The notes beneath the pieces were generated by a model. It was not told the DNA's origin, searched no databases, and worked only from the letters and a program-made list of their open reading frames with translations. Below, one piece after another: positions 55,319-63,854 of a stretch of 64,000 nucleotides of DNA. Origin of the DNA: Streptomyces sp. CC208A (GTDB taxonomy: Bacteria > Actinomycetota > Actinomycetes > Streptomycetales > Streptomycetaceae); assembly GCF_030010625.1 (NCBI RefSeq), contig NZ_JASCXN010000004.1, positions 248,001 to 312,000 on the forward strand, in the 5' to 3' direction. Position 1 is the first letter of the stretch. The number at the start of each line of letters is the position of its first letter. The translations under genes and the position numbers were made by a program.

Positions 55319-55607
55319 GCGAACGACGCTACGGAGAGGGGCGGGGGCCGGTCCACGAGCCAGTGGGGCGTCCTCCCGATGGGGGCGATCGGCGGAGCCG
55401 ATGGGCTCTCCCCGCCCTCACTGGCCGCGCCCGGCGCGTGGCCGACACCCGACGGCGTGCGGGCGGGCCGCATGCCAGGCGCGTACACAGGCACCCGTCG
55501 GCACAACAACCGGACGTGGCCGGTCAGTCCTGCCGGAACGCCAGTCGGGCTGAGGCCGTGTGCTCGCCCTCTCGCACCTCGGGCGCGGCCATAAGGGCAG
55601 GGCGTCC
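55319..55607. other. Gap without a supported gene
   Basis: 289 bp between the EamA gene start and the stop of the RelE-like gene. Open frames here lack ribosome sites and conserved features. The right half resembles ordinary coding-composition sequence in no one frame. I see no tRNA, terminator or convincing operator. Confidence 0.5.
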
Positions 55608-55859
55608 TCAGAGGTAGGTCACCTGGAGGACGTATCCGCACTCGTAGCGCGGGACGAGGAGGAAGACGAACATCCCGCCGGGAACACGCACGTGTTCGCT
55701 CCTGGGGTTCTCTCCCTGGAACAGGGCCCCGTCGAGGTAGAGGGCTTCCGCCGCTCTGACCAGCTCATCGGCCCTCTTCTCCACTTCGGCGACGAAGGCC
55801 GGCGGAGCGCCTCCGATGACGTGCTCCTCGCTGGGGTCGTACTCCCACCTCCAGCTCAC
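55608..55859 (-). CDS. RelE-like putative toxin
   Basis: 83 aa from a GTG overlapping the stop of the DUF6247 gene (GTGA). WRWEYDPSEEHVIGGAPPAF, then VEKRADELVRAAEALYLDG, and VPGGMFVFLLVPRYECGYVLQV form the helical-then-sheet layout of RelE/ParE-fold toxins, which cut mRNA or block gyrase. The usual basic catalytic residues are not evident, so the toxin role is tentative. Coupling with DUF6247 resembles toxin-antitoxin gene pairs. Confidence 0.55.
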   Translation of the reverse strand: MSWRWEYDPSEEHVIGGAPPAFVAEVEKRADELVRAAEALYLDGALFQGENPRSEHVRVPGGMFVFLLVPRYECGYVLQVTYL

Positions 55860-56206
55860 CCACCCACCGCCTTGTGCGCGGCACGGATGATGTCCCCGGC
55901 CGCCCGTACGTGCCGACGGCTCTCTTCCGGGTCCTCGGCGATCTGCGCCAGGTATTCGGCGCGGCGCAGTTCGCGGGCGGTGTCGGGGAACCGCTCGATC
56001 TCGATGACGGCGGCCCACTGGCTCAGGAACATGCGCAGAGGGGTGATGTCGCTCTGTTCGATGGCCTCCGTCACGGCCGCGCGCTGGCTGGCGTCCATCT
56101 CGGGCAACCGCTCGGGAGCGACGACCGCGAGGGCTGCCCGCAGGGCGGCGGGAGTCCGTTCGGGGCGTGGGATGAGTTCTCCGGCGTAGTCGGGCTGTGT
56201 CGTCAC
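55856..56206 (-). CDS. DUF6247-like protein (putative antitoxin partner)
   Basis: About 116 aa. RTPAALRAALAVVAPERLPE is followed by SDITPLRMFLSQWAAVIEIE and ERFPDTARELRRAEYLAQ, matching DUF6247 as I recall it. All-helical. I prefer the GTG at 56206 because GGAGG lies 5 nt upstream; the ATG at 56209 leaves too little room. It precedes and overlaps the RelE-like gene, the usual antitoxin-first order. DNA binding is not evident, so its role is inferred from context. Confidence 0.6.
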   Translation of the reverse strand: MTTQPDYAGELIPRPERTPAALRAALAVVAPERLPEMDASQRAAVTEAIEQSDITPLRMFLSQWAAVIEIERFPDTARELRRAEYLAQIAEDPEESRRHVRAAGDIIRAAHKAVGG

Positions 56207-56307
56207 CATGTCCTCCAAGGGGTGTCGGTCAGCGTATCCAGCCAGAGCGCGGCCTGTGCCGACCACGCTCGTACGGGCGCGGGACGGGCGAGACCCGTTA
56301 CGGCGCC

Positions 56308-56646
56308 TCACGTGCCGGGCACCGGATGGCACGGGCACCCGCACACGAGGTACCGCACTCCCGGTACGCCACTGTCACGGCGTACGTGGTTACGGCAGCG
56401 GTCGTGACGGCCGACCATGCAGCGCGGCGACCGGAACTCCAGCTCGGGCTCCGTCGTAAGGACGCGGGCCAGCAGGGAAACACTCGCCGCGTCAGCGATC
56501 TCCGGTGTCACCCACCAGCCGTCGCCCGCGCGATCGCGGTGCAGCCCTTCGTGCCCCACGGGGAGCACGCAGACCGCACCGCCCCACACCGGGCGCACCA
56601 CCTCCGCGACGGCAAAGACGGACCGCCGCGCCCCGCAGCGGCTCAT
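56308..56646 (-). CDS. Cys/His-rich hypothetical protein
   Basis: 112 aa from an ATG with GGAGG 6 nt upstream. An N-terminal part has CVLPVGHEGLHRDRAGDGWW and a C-terminal part RCMVGRHDRCRNH ... YLVCGCPCHPV, giving several Cys/His clusters that probably bind zinc. It recalls the small Cys-rich proteins of Streptomyces regulatory islands (some grouped as DUF6248-like), but the match is loose. Function unknown. Confidence 0.5.
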   Translation of the reverse strand: MSRCGARRSVFAVAEVVRPVWGGAVCVLPVGHEGLHRDRAGDGWWVTPEIADAASVSLLARVLTTEPELEFRSPRCMVGRHDRCRNHVRRDSGVPGVRYLVCGCPCHPVPGT

Positions 56647-56790
56647 CGAACGCCTCCGGCGTGGATGTTCCGGTGGTCGACGTACACCCCGACCGTCGCC
56701 AGCCACAACGCCCGTCGCCCCCGCTTGCGATATCGCTGACCCTCTGGCGGAGGAGAGGGCTCCCCTTCTGGTCCTCGGCGCCCGGTTCGT

Positions 56791-56937
56791 TCACCGCCCG
56801 GTCTCTTCCCAGGTCTCGAACCACCGGTCGAGGAACTTCCGCCAGCCGGCCTCGGAGCGGGCTTGGAGGGCCGGACTCAGGTCCGTCGGCGGTACGGGAG
56901 TACCGGGCCGCGGTTCGTCAGGATCCGTCGTCTCCAT
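56791..56937 (-). CDS. Small hypothetical protein
   Basis: 48 aa from an ATG preceded by AAGG 8 nt upstream. TDLSPALQARSEAGWRKFLD and RWFETWEETGR suggest a single amphipathic helix rich in Trp. It diverges from the UTRA-only gene across the TTAAG repeats. The function is not recognised, and expression is uncertain. Confidence 0.42.
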   Translation of the reverse strand: METTDPDEPRPGTPVPPTDLSPALQARSEAGWRKFLDRWFETWEETGR

Positions 56938-56946
56938 GAGCCTAAC

Positions 56947-56985
56947 CTTAAGCGCACACCACTTTAAGCGGTAAGTCATTAAGGG
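56947..56985. promoter_or_regulatory. Three TTAAG-type repeats in a divergent control region
   Basis: CTTAAGCG (56947), TTTAAGCG (56963) and ATTAAGGG (56978) recur at 15-16 bp spacing, in a notably AT-rich stretch. ACTT and AAGT flank the second as an inverted repeat. Being just upstream of two GntR-type genes, this is a probable HutC/GntR operator array. Confidence 0.5.
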
Positions 56986-57049
56986 TGAGTGAGGGTGGTG
57001 GCGGGCGAGGAAGTAGGGTCGCTGACAACAGTGAGCTGGAGGTAGGAAC

Positions 57050-57595
57050 ATGTCGGGCGATGCGTGGATCAGCGAGACCGCGCCGTACCTGGCCCCGCGC
57101 GAGCCCGGCCAGAGCGACGCGTGGACCGATGAGGCCGCTCGCCGGGGGCGCCGTGGCGGCCAACGGCTTCTCCAGACGGGCGAAGCGGACGCCCCCGATG
57201 CCGTCCGCGCCGCCCTGGGGCTGTCCGCCGCCGAGCTCGTGGTCGTCAGGCGTCGGCTGATCCTGCTGGACGACCGGCCCGTGGAACTGACCGACTCCTA
57301 CTATCCCGTCTCCATCGCGGGCGGCACGCCCCTCGCGGAACCGCGCAAGGTACCCGGCGGCGCCGTCACCCTCCTCAAGGAGCTGGGGTACGTCGGCGCC
57401 GAGGTCGTCGAGGACGTGAGCGCCGCCCTCGCCACGGCGGAGGAGCGCGAGCACCTGGGGCTGCCCGAGGGGAGTGCCGTCCTGCGGCTGCTCCGCCTGA
57501 CGCGTACCGCCGACGGGACACCGATGGAGGCGGCCCTGATGACCATGCCGGCCGGGCGGCACCTCACGTACCGGCTCGGGAAGCAGGGCGCGTGA
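57050..57595 (+). CDS. UTRA-domain protein lacking a DNA-binding domain
   Basis: 181 aa. GGAGG is 7 nt before the ATG. From about residue 40 it matches the UTRA ligand-binding domain of HutC-type GntR regulators: LTDSYYPVSIAGGTPLAEP (about 83-101), VVEDVSAALATAEEREHLGL (about 119-138) and DGTPMEAALMTMP (about 156-168). There is no GntR winged helix; the N-terminal 35 residues are a short, unrelated stretch. It is a paralogue of the adjacent full-length regulator, so it may dimerise with it or compete for the ligand. Its stop overlaps the next start (TGATG). Confidence 0.7.
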   Translation: MSGDAWISETAPYLAPREPGQSDAWTDEAARRGRRGGQRLLQTGEADAPDAVRAALGLSAAELVVVRRRLILLDDRPVELTDSYYPVSIAGGTPLAEPRKVPGGAVTLLKELGYVGAEVVEDVSAALATAEEREHLGLPEGSAVLRLLRLTRTADGTPMEAALMTMPAGRHLTYRLGKQGA

Positions 57596-58362
57596 TGGCG
57601 AAGGAGTTCACAGACCCGAGATCGCCGCACCAGAGGATCGCGGCGGAGATCCGGCGGCGGATCATCCGGGGAGAGCTCTCGCCGGGAAGCAAGCTGGGGT
57701 CCACGGCCGAACTGATGGAGCAGTACGGCGGCGTGGCCAACACGACCGTCCAGAAGGCCCTCCAGATGCTGAAGGCCGAGGGGCTTCTCGAAGGGCTCCC
57801 CGGCAAGGGCGTGTACGTGCGGCAGCACGCGCAGCAGTCCATCGAGCCGGTCTCCTGCATGAAGCCGGCCGGGCCGGGCGAGCCCTACCCGTGGGTGTCC
57901 GAGGCCGCGCGGCGGCAGCAGGCGGGCAAGGTGCGGCTCCTCGACGTCGAGGTCGTCGTCCCGCCGCAGGAAGTGGCCGCAGCCCTGCGGTTGGAGGACG
58001 GCGAGCGGGCCGTGCTCCGCAAGCAGATCCTGTTCCTGGACGAGGAGCCGACGGAGCTCACGCGGTCGTACTACCCGCTCGGCCTGGTCGAGGGCACGGC
58101 CGTGCTGGAGAAGAAGCGGATTCGGGGTGGCACACCGGCGCTGCTCGACTCGATGGGCTTTCCCCCGCGCGAGTTCGTGGACGAGCTGTCGTCCGAGATC
58201 CCGACGGAGGAAGAGGTCGTCGCGCTGGAACTTCCGAAGGACATGCCCGTCCTCGTCGCCTTCCGGGTGGTGTACTCCGACGGCGGACGTCCGATCGAGG
58301 CCACACTGATGACGAAGGCGGCGCACCGGTACCGGATGCGCTACAGGCTGCCTGTGACGTAG
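57595..58362 (+). CDS. GntR-family (HutC-type) transcriptional regulator
   Basis: 255 aa. The winged helix (about 10-75) contains RIAAEIRRRIIRGELSPGSK and VANTTVQKALQMLKAEGLLE, then GKGVYVR. The UTRA domain (about 95-250) has ELTRSYYPLGLVEGTAVL and VVYSDGGRPIEATLMTKAAH, closely like those of the upstream UTRA-only protein. It starts at an ATG overlapping the previous stop, with AGGG 6 nt upstream. Its ligand is unknown. The TTAAG repeats at 56947 are the likely binding site, giving an autoregulated two-gene operon. Confidence 0.83.
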   Translation: MAKEFTDPRSPHQRIAAEIRRRIIRGELSPGSKLGSTAELMEQYGGVANTTVQKALQMLKAEGLLEGLPGKGVYVRQHAQQSIEPVSCMKPAGPGEPYPWVSEAARRQQAGKVRLLDVEVVVPPQEVAAALRLEDGERAVLRKQILFLDEEPTELTRSYYPLGLVEGTAVLEKKRIRGGTPALLDSMGFPPREFVDELSSEIPTEEEVVALELPKDMPVLVAFRVVYSDGGRPIEATLMTKAAHRYRMRYRLPVT

Positions 58363-58446
58363 CGCGCCTCGGCGGCGGGGGACCGGAATACCTCCCCGTG
58401 CGGCGGAGTTGGCAACCGGTACCCCACGAGACCGGAGCGCACAGAC

Positions 58447-59067
58447 ATGACCCTCGACGCCGTACACGTACCGGATCGCTCGTTCCTCTTCGTCCTCGGC
58501 AGCTCCCGTGCCGGCGGGAACTCCGAGATACTCGCCCGGGCCGCCGCCGCGCACCTGCCCGCCGGGGCAGCGCAGCGGTGGGTGGATCTGAACGACCTCG
58601 ACCTGCCCGACTTCCGGGACGGGCGGCACGAGGGTGGCGGGCGGCTGGTCACGGCGGACGAGGAGATGTTGCGGGAGGCCACGATGGAGGCCAGCGACAT
58701 CGTCATCGTCTCGCCGCTCTACTGGTACAGCCTCTCCGCCCAGGCCAAGCGCTACCTGGACTACTGGTCGGGGTGGCTGAACGTGCCCGGATCGGACTTC
58801 AAGGGGCGCATGGCGGGCGGCACGCTGTGGGGGGTCACCGCCATGGCGCACGACGAGCACGTCGTCGCGGACGGGCTGGTGACCGGCCTGAGCCATTCGG
58901 CGGCCTATCTGCGGATGCGGTTCGGCGGGGTGCTGACGGGGACGGGCTCCCGGCCCGGGCGGGTGCGGGCCGACGAGCAGGCGATGAACCGTGCCCGGAC
59001 CTTCTTCCGGAGTGAGGCGCCGCTCGCCCGCTTCCCCTATGAGTCCTCCGAGGTCGCGGTCGTGTGA
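58447..59067 (+). CDS. NAD(P)H-dependent FMN reductase/flavodoxin-fold protein
   Basis: 206 aa. The flavin-phosphate loop is FVLGSSRAGGNSEILA (about 15-30), SDIVIVSPLYWYSLSAQAKR (about 83-102) is the SP(x)YW isoalloxazine contact, and LDYWSGWLNVPGSDFKGRMAG follows. These NADPH-dependent reductases transfer electrons to flavins, quinones or azo compounds. It is 85 bp after the GntR gene, so it could be that regulator's target. It is followed directly by the deaminase. Confidence 0.8.
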   Translation: MTLDAVHVPDRSFLFVLGSSRAGGNSEILARAAAAHLPAGAAQRWVDLNDLDLPDFRDGRHEGGGRLVTADEEMLREATMEASDIVIVSPLYWYSLSAQAKRYLDYWSGWLNVPGSDFKGRMAGGTLWGVTAMAHDEHVVADGLVTGLSHSAAYLRMRFGGVLTGTGSRPGRVRADEQAMNRARTFFRSEAPLARFPYESSEVAVV

Positions 59068-59099
59068 CGTCGGACGTCCCTCGGGGAAGAAGTCACCCC

Positions 59100-59555
59100 A
59101 TGGATCTTCAGGAACAGGACCGCCGGTGGCTCGCCACCGCCCTCGCCGAGGCCCGCGCCGGGTTCGCCGAGGGCGGGGTGCCGATCGGGGCCGCGCTCTA
59201 CGGGGCGGACGGGACGCTGCTCGGGCGTGGGCACAACCGGCGCGTGCAGGACGGGGACCCTTCGGCGCACGCCGAGACCGACGCCTTCCGGGACGCCGGC
59301 CGGCAGCGCTCGTACCGGGGGACGACGATGGTGACGACGCTCTCGCCCTGCTGGTACTGCTCCGGGCTCGTGCGGCAGTTCGGGATCTCGCGGGTCGTCG
59401 TCGGGGAGGCGGAGACCTTTCACGGCGGGCACGACTGGCTCGCCGGGCACGGGGTCGAGGTCGTGGTCCTCGACGATCCCGAATGCGTCGCCCTGATGCG
59501 GGAGTTCATCGCCGCCGAACCCGCTCTGTGGCACGAGGACATCGGGGAGGCGTGA
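59100..59555 (+). CDS. Nucleoside/cytosine deaminase family protein
   Basis: 151 aa. The zinc site is HAETD (about 57-61) and SPCWYC (about 82-87), giving the HAE and PCxxC motifs of the CDA superfamily; the Glu is the proton shuttle. FGISRVVVGEAETFHGG after the cysteines resembles yeast-type cytosine deaminase rather than TadA. It would deaminate a free base or a related pterin or guanine. The ATG at 59100 gives the usual length; an overlapping GTG at 59064 would add 12 poorly conserved residues. Confidence 0.8.
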   Translation: MDLQEQDRRWLATALAEARAGFAEGGVPIGAALYGADGTLLGRGHNRRVQDGDPSAHAETDAFRDAGRQRSYRGTTMVTTLSPCWYCSGLVRQFGISRVVVGEAETFHGGHDWLAGHGVEVVVLDDPECVALMREFIAAEPALWHEDIGEA

Positions 59556-59676
59556 GATCGCCCTACCGGCGGTAGCCCCCAATCCCGCCAATCCCTGGCC
59601 TCCTCCCAACTCCCCGCCGATAATCGTTATTTGACGCTGTGACGGGGCACAACTCGTGTGAATCGGGGGGTGGCGG

Positions 59677-61743
59677 GTGGACAGAGAGCTGTACGGCCGC
59701 GAGGCGGTCCTGGAAGCGCGCGGGCTCGCCGCCCGGCTCGTCGGGCTCGGGCCGTACGGGGAGGGTCGCGTGCCCTTCGAGCACGGGGAGGATCCGCCCG
59801 TCACCGTCTTCACCGGCGGGCGCGGCATGGGCAAGACCGTGCTGCTCAAGGAGGTCCGCAACCGGTACCGCGGCTTCACCCCGCTCGCGCTGCTCGACTG
59901 CGCCCGGATCGAGGAGCCCGCCGACCACGGGGCCGGCTGGTCGCCGGTCACCGGGGCCCTCGGCGAGCTGGCCGTGCAGCTCGGGCAGCGGGGCGAGGCC
60001 GTCAGGGCCGTGCCCTTTCCCCGACTGGCGCTCGGGCTCGTCGCCGTCACCTCGGTCGGGTGGACCCGGGAGGACGACGAGGGGGCCCGCCGGGACCTGC
60101 TGCGGCTCGGACCGCTGCTCGGCACCGTGGACGCCGGGCGGGCCGCCGCCGCCTCCTGGGTCGGCAACGTCCTCGCCAGGCTCGCCGGGACCGCCGCCGA
60201 GGCCGGCGCGCCGTTCGCGGGGCTGGTCGCCGAGGCCACCGTCGAGACCTTCGTCGAGGAGTTCTTCGGTCTCTTCCGGCGGGCCCCCGAGGACTGGTTC
60301 GGCGGCTACCGCACCGCCGGCGGCCGGGGCCGCGCCGGGCTCCAGCAGCTCGCCGCCGACTTCGCCCAGGGCGGGCCGCGCCGCGAGGAGGCCGAGGCGT
60401 TCCTCGTCCTCACCCTCACCGAGGACCTGCTCCGCGCCTACACCGGGCTGCACCGCGGCGGCCGCGTCGGGCGCCCCCTGCTCCTCCTCGACAACGCCCA
60501 CGAACCCGTCGGCCGCGCCCTGGTCGAACCGATTCTGCGGGCCCGCGCCGACGGCCGCCGCGACCGTACCGTCGTCCTCGCCGCCTCCCGGCTCCGCGAG
60601 CACGACGCCTTACGCCACGCCACCCGCGTCCGGCTGCCGGAGACCGCCCACCAGGCCCCGTGCCCGCGCACCAGCCGGGTCGGCTCCGGGCTCCTCGCCG
60701 TCGACCTCACCCCGCTCACCCCCGTCCAGGCCCGCACCGCCTTCGACCGCCGCGACCGGGCGGGGTACGCCCCGGCCACGCTCTCCCGGGCCGTCCACCG
60801 GCTCACCGGCGGCCGGCCCCTCGGCGTCGACCTGCTGGCCCGCGCCGTCGCCGAGGTCCCGCCCGCCGACCGCACCGCGCTCACCCCCGCCGACCTCCTC
60901 GACCTCACCGTGGAGCTCCGCGAGGACAGCGCGCCCGTCCCGGCCGCCCCCGCCCTGCTCGCCGCCCTCCTGCCGGTGCCCCGGACGGAGCCGTACGCGG
61001 TCCTCGCCGCCGCCCACGACGAGGAGTCCGCCCGCCGCCTCGCCCAGGCCCGGCTGCCCGGCGAGTCCCGCGAGGGCGACGTCGCCCTCCGCGTCCGCGA
61101 CCGGCTGCGCGCCGAGCACGGCACCGAGCGGCCCGGCCACTTCGTCGGCGACCCGCTGCTTCGCGCCCTGCTGCTGCACCGGCTCCGCTTCGAGGACGCC
61201 GACCACCCCCACTACTCCGCCTGGCGGGCCGTCCACGAGACCCTCCGCCGCCACTACGGGCCGCAGCCCGGCCCGTACCGGCTCCACCACGACCTGGCCC
61301 TCGGCGAGACCGCCGAGGCCGTCGCCCACCTGCGGCTCACCTTTCCCGGGCCGGACGTCCTCGGCTGGCTCGGCCGGCTGCGGTTCATCGGCTCCGCCCC
61401 GTACCCGCGCGAGCGCGGCCGCGCCCGTACCGACCCCGACCCGCGCCGGGCCGTCGCCCTCGGCCAGGGACCCGATCCGGCGCTCCCCGAGGGACTCGAC
61501 CGGGAGTCCGCCGAACTGCACCTGTCCGTACGGCGGTTGCTGCACGCCGTATGGCTGCTCACCGATCCGCTCGCGCTGCCCGACGAGGAGGTCACCGAGC
61601 TGCTGGCGTACGAACTGCGCCGGCTCTCCGGCCGCCACCTCACCGGCAGCGGTCCACTGTGGGACGCGGCCGGCCACTGGCCGCGGGACATCCGCGCCTG
61701 GCGGGAGCTCTCGCTGCCGCCCGGCCGCGAGGACGGAGTCTGA
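59677..61743 (+). CDS. AAA/STAND-like ATPase
   Basis: 688 aa from a GTG after a G-rich ribosome site. The Walker A is FTGGRGMGKTVLL (about 45-57) and PLLLLDNAHEP (about 265-275) a Walker B-type strand, so it binds ATP. Residues 300-460 look like a winged-helix/sensor region with RVGSGLLAVDLTPLTPVQAR, and the C-terminal 250 residues are helical, rich in Arg and His. I recognise an orc/AAA_16-like predicted ATPase but no specific function. It ends 4 bp before the tethered binding-protein gene, so the two are cotranscribed and probably work together. Confidence 0.7.
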   Translation: MDRELYGREAVLEARGLAARLVGLGPYGEGRVPFEHGEDPPVTVFTGGRGMGKTVLLKEVRNRYRGFTPLALLDCARIEEPADHGAGWSPVTGALGELAVQLGQRGEAVRAVPFPRLALGLVAVTSVGWTREDDEGARRDLLRLGPLLGTVDAGRAAAASWVGNVLARLAGTAAEAGAPFAGLVAEATVETFVEEFFGLFRRAPEDWFGGYRTAGGRGRAGLQQLAADFAQGGPRREEAEAFLVLTLTEDLLRAYTGLHRGGRVGRPLLLLDNAHEPVGRALVEPILRARADGRRDRTVVLAASRLREHDALRHATRVRLPETAHQAPCPRTSRVGSGLLAVDLTPLTPVQARTAFDRRDRAGYAPATLSRAVHRLTGGRPLGVDLLARAVAEVPPADRTALTPADLLDLTVELREDSAPVPAAPALLAALLPVPRTEPYAVLAAAHDEESARRLAQARLPGESREGDVALRVRDRLRAEHGTERPGHFVGDPLLRALLLHRLRFEDADHPHYSAWRAVHETLRRHYGPQPGPYRLHHDLALGETAEAVAHLRLTFPGPDVLGWLGRLRFIGSAPYPRERGRARTDPDPRRAVALGQGPDPALPEGLDRESAELHLSVRRLLHAVWLLTDPLALPDEEVTELLAYELRRLSGRHLTGSGPLWDAAGHWPRDIRAWRELSLPPGREDGV

Positions 61744-61747
61744 CGCC

Positions 61748-63280
61748 ATGCTCGACCGACTGCGCCGCCGCTTCTTCTGGACCCCCCGGCAGAAGCTCCT
61801 CACCCTGCTCGTCGCGACCGCCCTCGTCGTCGGCATCGGCGGCTACGGGCTCACGAAGTACCTCGCCCCGGAGGACCGTTCCTGCGCCCCCGGGGTCGAC
61901 CGGCCCGCCGGCAGCGAGGAGTGCGTCGGCGTCAACGGGACCGGACACGACTTCCGTGTCCCCGCCCTCACCGCGATCACCGCCGCCATCGGCCGCGAGA
62001 ACGCCTCCCTCAAGGAGGGCGAGTACGTCACCGTCGCCGTCCTGCTGCCGATCACCGCCACCGACCCCGGCACCGCCACCAAGATCCTCCGCGAGCTCCA
62101 GGGCGCCTACGCCTACCAGTACCGGGCCAACCACGAGTCCAACAGCCAGACCCCCAGGATCCGGCTCGCCCTCGCCAACACCGGCAACCGCAACGCCCAC
62201 TGGCGCACGGTCGTCGACCGGCTCACCGCCATGACCGGTGCCCCCGACCGGCTCCGCGCCGTCTCCGGCGTCGCCACCTCCTCCCCCGAGGTACGGGAGG
62301 CGGTCACCGCCCTCACCGGCGCCGGGATCGCCGTCGTCGGCACCACCATCACCGCCGACGACCTCGCCAACGGCCCCGGCCGCAACCCCTTCCCCGGCCT
62401 CGCCCGGGTCTCCCCCACCAACAGCGACGAGGCGAAGGCCCTCGCCCACTTCGGCAAGGTCGACGCCTCCCGCGCGATCCTCGTCCAGGACTCCCGCACC
62501 GGCGACCACTACATCGACACCCTGCGGTCCGCCTTCGCCGCCTCCCTCAAGGGCGCCCCCTACGAGCCGCAGCTCTACACCTCGCCGGAGGACAACACCC
62601 AGGAGGGCCACACCGCCAACACCTTCCGCCAGATCACCCACCTGATCTGCGACACCCGAGCCGAGACCGTCTTCTTCGCCGGCCGCCACACCCAGCTGCG
62701 CCAGTTCATCAACGCGCTCGGCTCCCGCGGCTGCGCCGACCGCTCCTTCACCGTCCTCACCGGCGACGAGGGCTCCTACCTCGGCGCCGACGAGAAGCTG
62801 AACCGCGCGGCCCTCCGCAAGAAGCTCACCGTCCGGTACGCGGCGCTCGCCCACCCCGACGCCTGGAAGCCCGCACCGGGCCGGACGGTACCGGAGACCG
62901 GCGGCTCGGTCGTCGCCTTCGAGACCTTCCTGACCGACATCGCCCGCGCCGACGCGAAGCCGGTACCGCTCAGGGACGGGCAGGCGATCATCGCGTACGA
63001 CGCGATGGCGACAGCCGTCCACGCGATCCGCCAGGCCACCCCCGCCGACGCCCCCTACCCGGAGCTCGCCGACGTCGGCACCCAGTGGCCGCAGGTCAAG
63101 GGCTCGCTGCGGGTGCAGGGCGCGAGCGGCTGGATCTGCCTGGACAACCACGGCAACCCGTACAACAAGGCGGTCCCGATCGTGGAGCTCGCCCCCGACG
63201 GCACCCAGCGCTTCGTCCAGACCGCCTGGCCGGAGGGCAAGCCCCCGGCGGCCTCCTGCCTGCCGCCGAAGAAGGGGTAG
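61748..63280 (+). CDS. Membrane-anchored periplasmic-binding-protein-like protein
   Basis: 510 aa. A short basic cytoplasmic start and one transmembrane helix (about 19-38, LLTLLVATALVVGIGGYGLT) are followed by a large extracytoplasmic domain of the Leu/Ile/Val-binding type I fold. Landmarks are VAVLLPITATDPGTATKILR (about 97-116), SGVATSSPEVREAV, DASRAILVQDSRTGDHYID (about 239-257), VFFAGRHTQLRQF (about 306-318) and VAFETFLTDIARA. No transporter permease is nearby. A solute receptor tethered to the membrane beside an ATPase suggests signalling rather than import. Confidence 0.75.
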   Translation: MLDRLRRRFFWTPRQKLLTLLVATALVVGIGGYGLTKYLAPEDRSCAPGVDRPAGSEECVGVNGTGHDFRVPALTAITAAIGRENASLKEGEYVTVAVLLPITATDPGTATKILRELQGAYAYQYRANHESNSQTPRIRLALANTGNRNAHWRTVVDRLTAMTGAPDRLRAVSGVATSSPEVREAVTALTGAGIAVVGTTITADDLANGPGRNPFPGLARVSPTNSDEAKALAHFGKVDASRAILVQDSRTGDHYIDTLRSAFAASLKGAPYEPQLYTSPEDNTQEGHTANTFRQITHLICDTRAETVFFAGRHTQLRQFINALGSRGCADRSFTVLTGDEGSYLGADEKLNRAALRKKLTVRYAALAHPDAWKPAPGRTVPETGGSVVAFETFLTDIARADAKPVPLRDGQAIIAYDAMATAVHAIRQATPADAPYPELADVGTQWPQVKGSLRVQGASGWICLDNHGNPYNKAVPIVELAPDGTQRFVQTAWPEGKPPAASCLPPKKG

Positions 63281-63289
63281 TCGTAGCTT

Positions 63290-63817
63290 CTAGGGCACCC
63301 ACCTGGGCCAGGGCGCCTCGTCCCTGGCGTACAGCTCCCGCAGCTCGGCGCGGCGGTCGGGCGTCCAGTCCCGCCAGTCCGTCGGCCGCCCGTCCAGTGC
63401 GTCCCGCAGCCCCTCGAAGCGCTCGTGCCAGTCGGCCAGGCGGTCCAGCATGAGCTCCCGGTCGCCGCGGAACTCGTGGGTGAAACGCAGCACGGTCGAC
63501 CCTCCGCCGGCGGCCGGTTCCAGATGGAACCGGATCCGCTCGTGCGGAGGACCGACCGTGTACTCGGCCACGCGGTCCATGTCCCAGGCGGTCACCCGCC
63601 CGGAGAGTTCCGTGCCGCTGTCGAGGCGGCGGAGGACGACCCGCCCGCCGAGCCTCGGCTCCAGCGGATCCGCCGCGCCGAACCAGGACGGCAGCCCCTC
63701 GGGCGAGGCGACCGCCGCCCACACCACCGGCTGCGGGTGCGGCAGCTCGATCGCGTACCGCAGCAGGTGCGTGTCGCCGTCGTGGGTCTCGCTCCTGCCC
63801 CGGGGTATCTCGGTCAT
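63290..63817 (-). CDS. SRPBCC-family (AHSA1-like) protein
   Basis: 175 aa. LRYAIELPHPQPVVWAAVAS (about 19-38), GLPSWFGAADPLEPRLGGRV (about 41-60) and GSTVLRFTHEFRGD (about 106-119) fit the START-like SRPBCC fold of the AHSA1 group, which binds hydrophobic ligands in a deep pocket. The C-terminal 40 residues are charged. Function unknown. It is convergent with the binding-protein gene, 9 bp between stops. Confidence 0.76.
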   Translation of the reverse strand: MTEIPRGRSETHDGDTHLLRYAIELPHPQPVVWAAVASPEGLPSWFGAADPLEPRLGGRVVLRRLDSGTELSGRVTAWDMDRVAEYTVGPPHERIRFHLEPAAGGGSTVLRFTHEFRGDRELMLDRLADWHERFEGLRDALDGRPTDWRDWTPDRRAELRELYARDEAPWPRWVP

Positions 63818-63854
63818 ACCTCCAGCGTGGCCCCGCTGAGGGGGCCGTGCCAGC

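Noticed and set aside
59631..59660. TTGACG before the ATPase gene as a vegetative promoter
   Set aside because: No acceptable -10 at 16-19 bp spacing.
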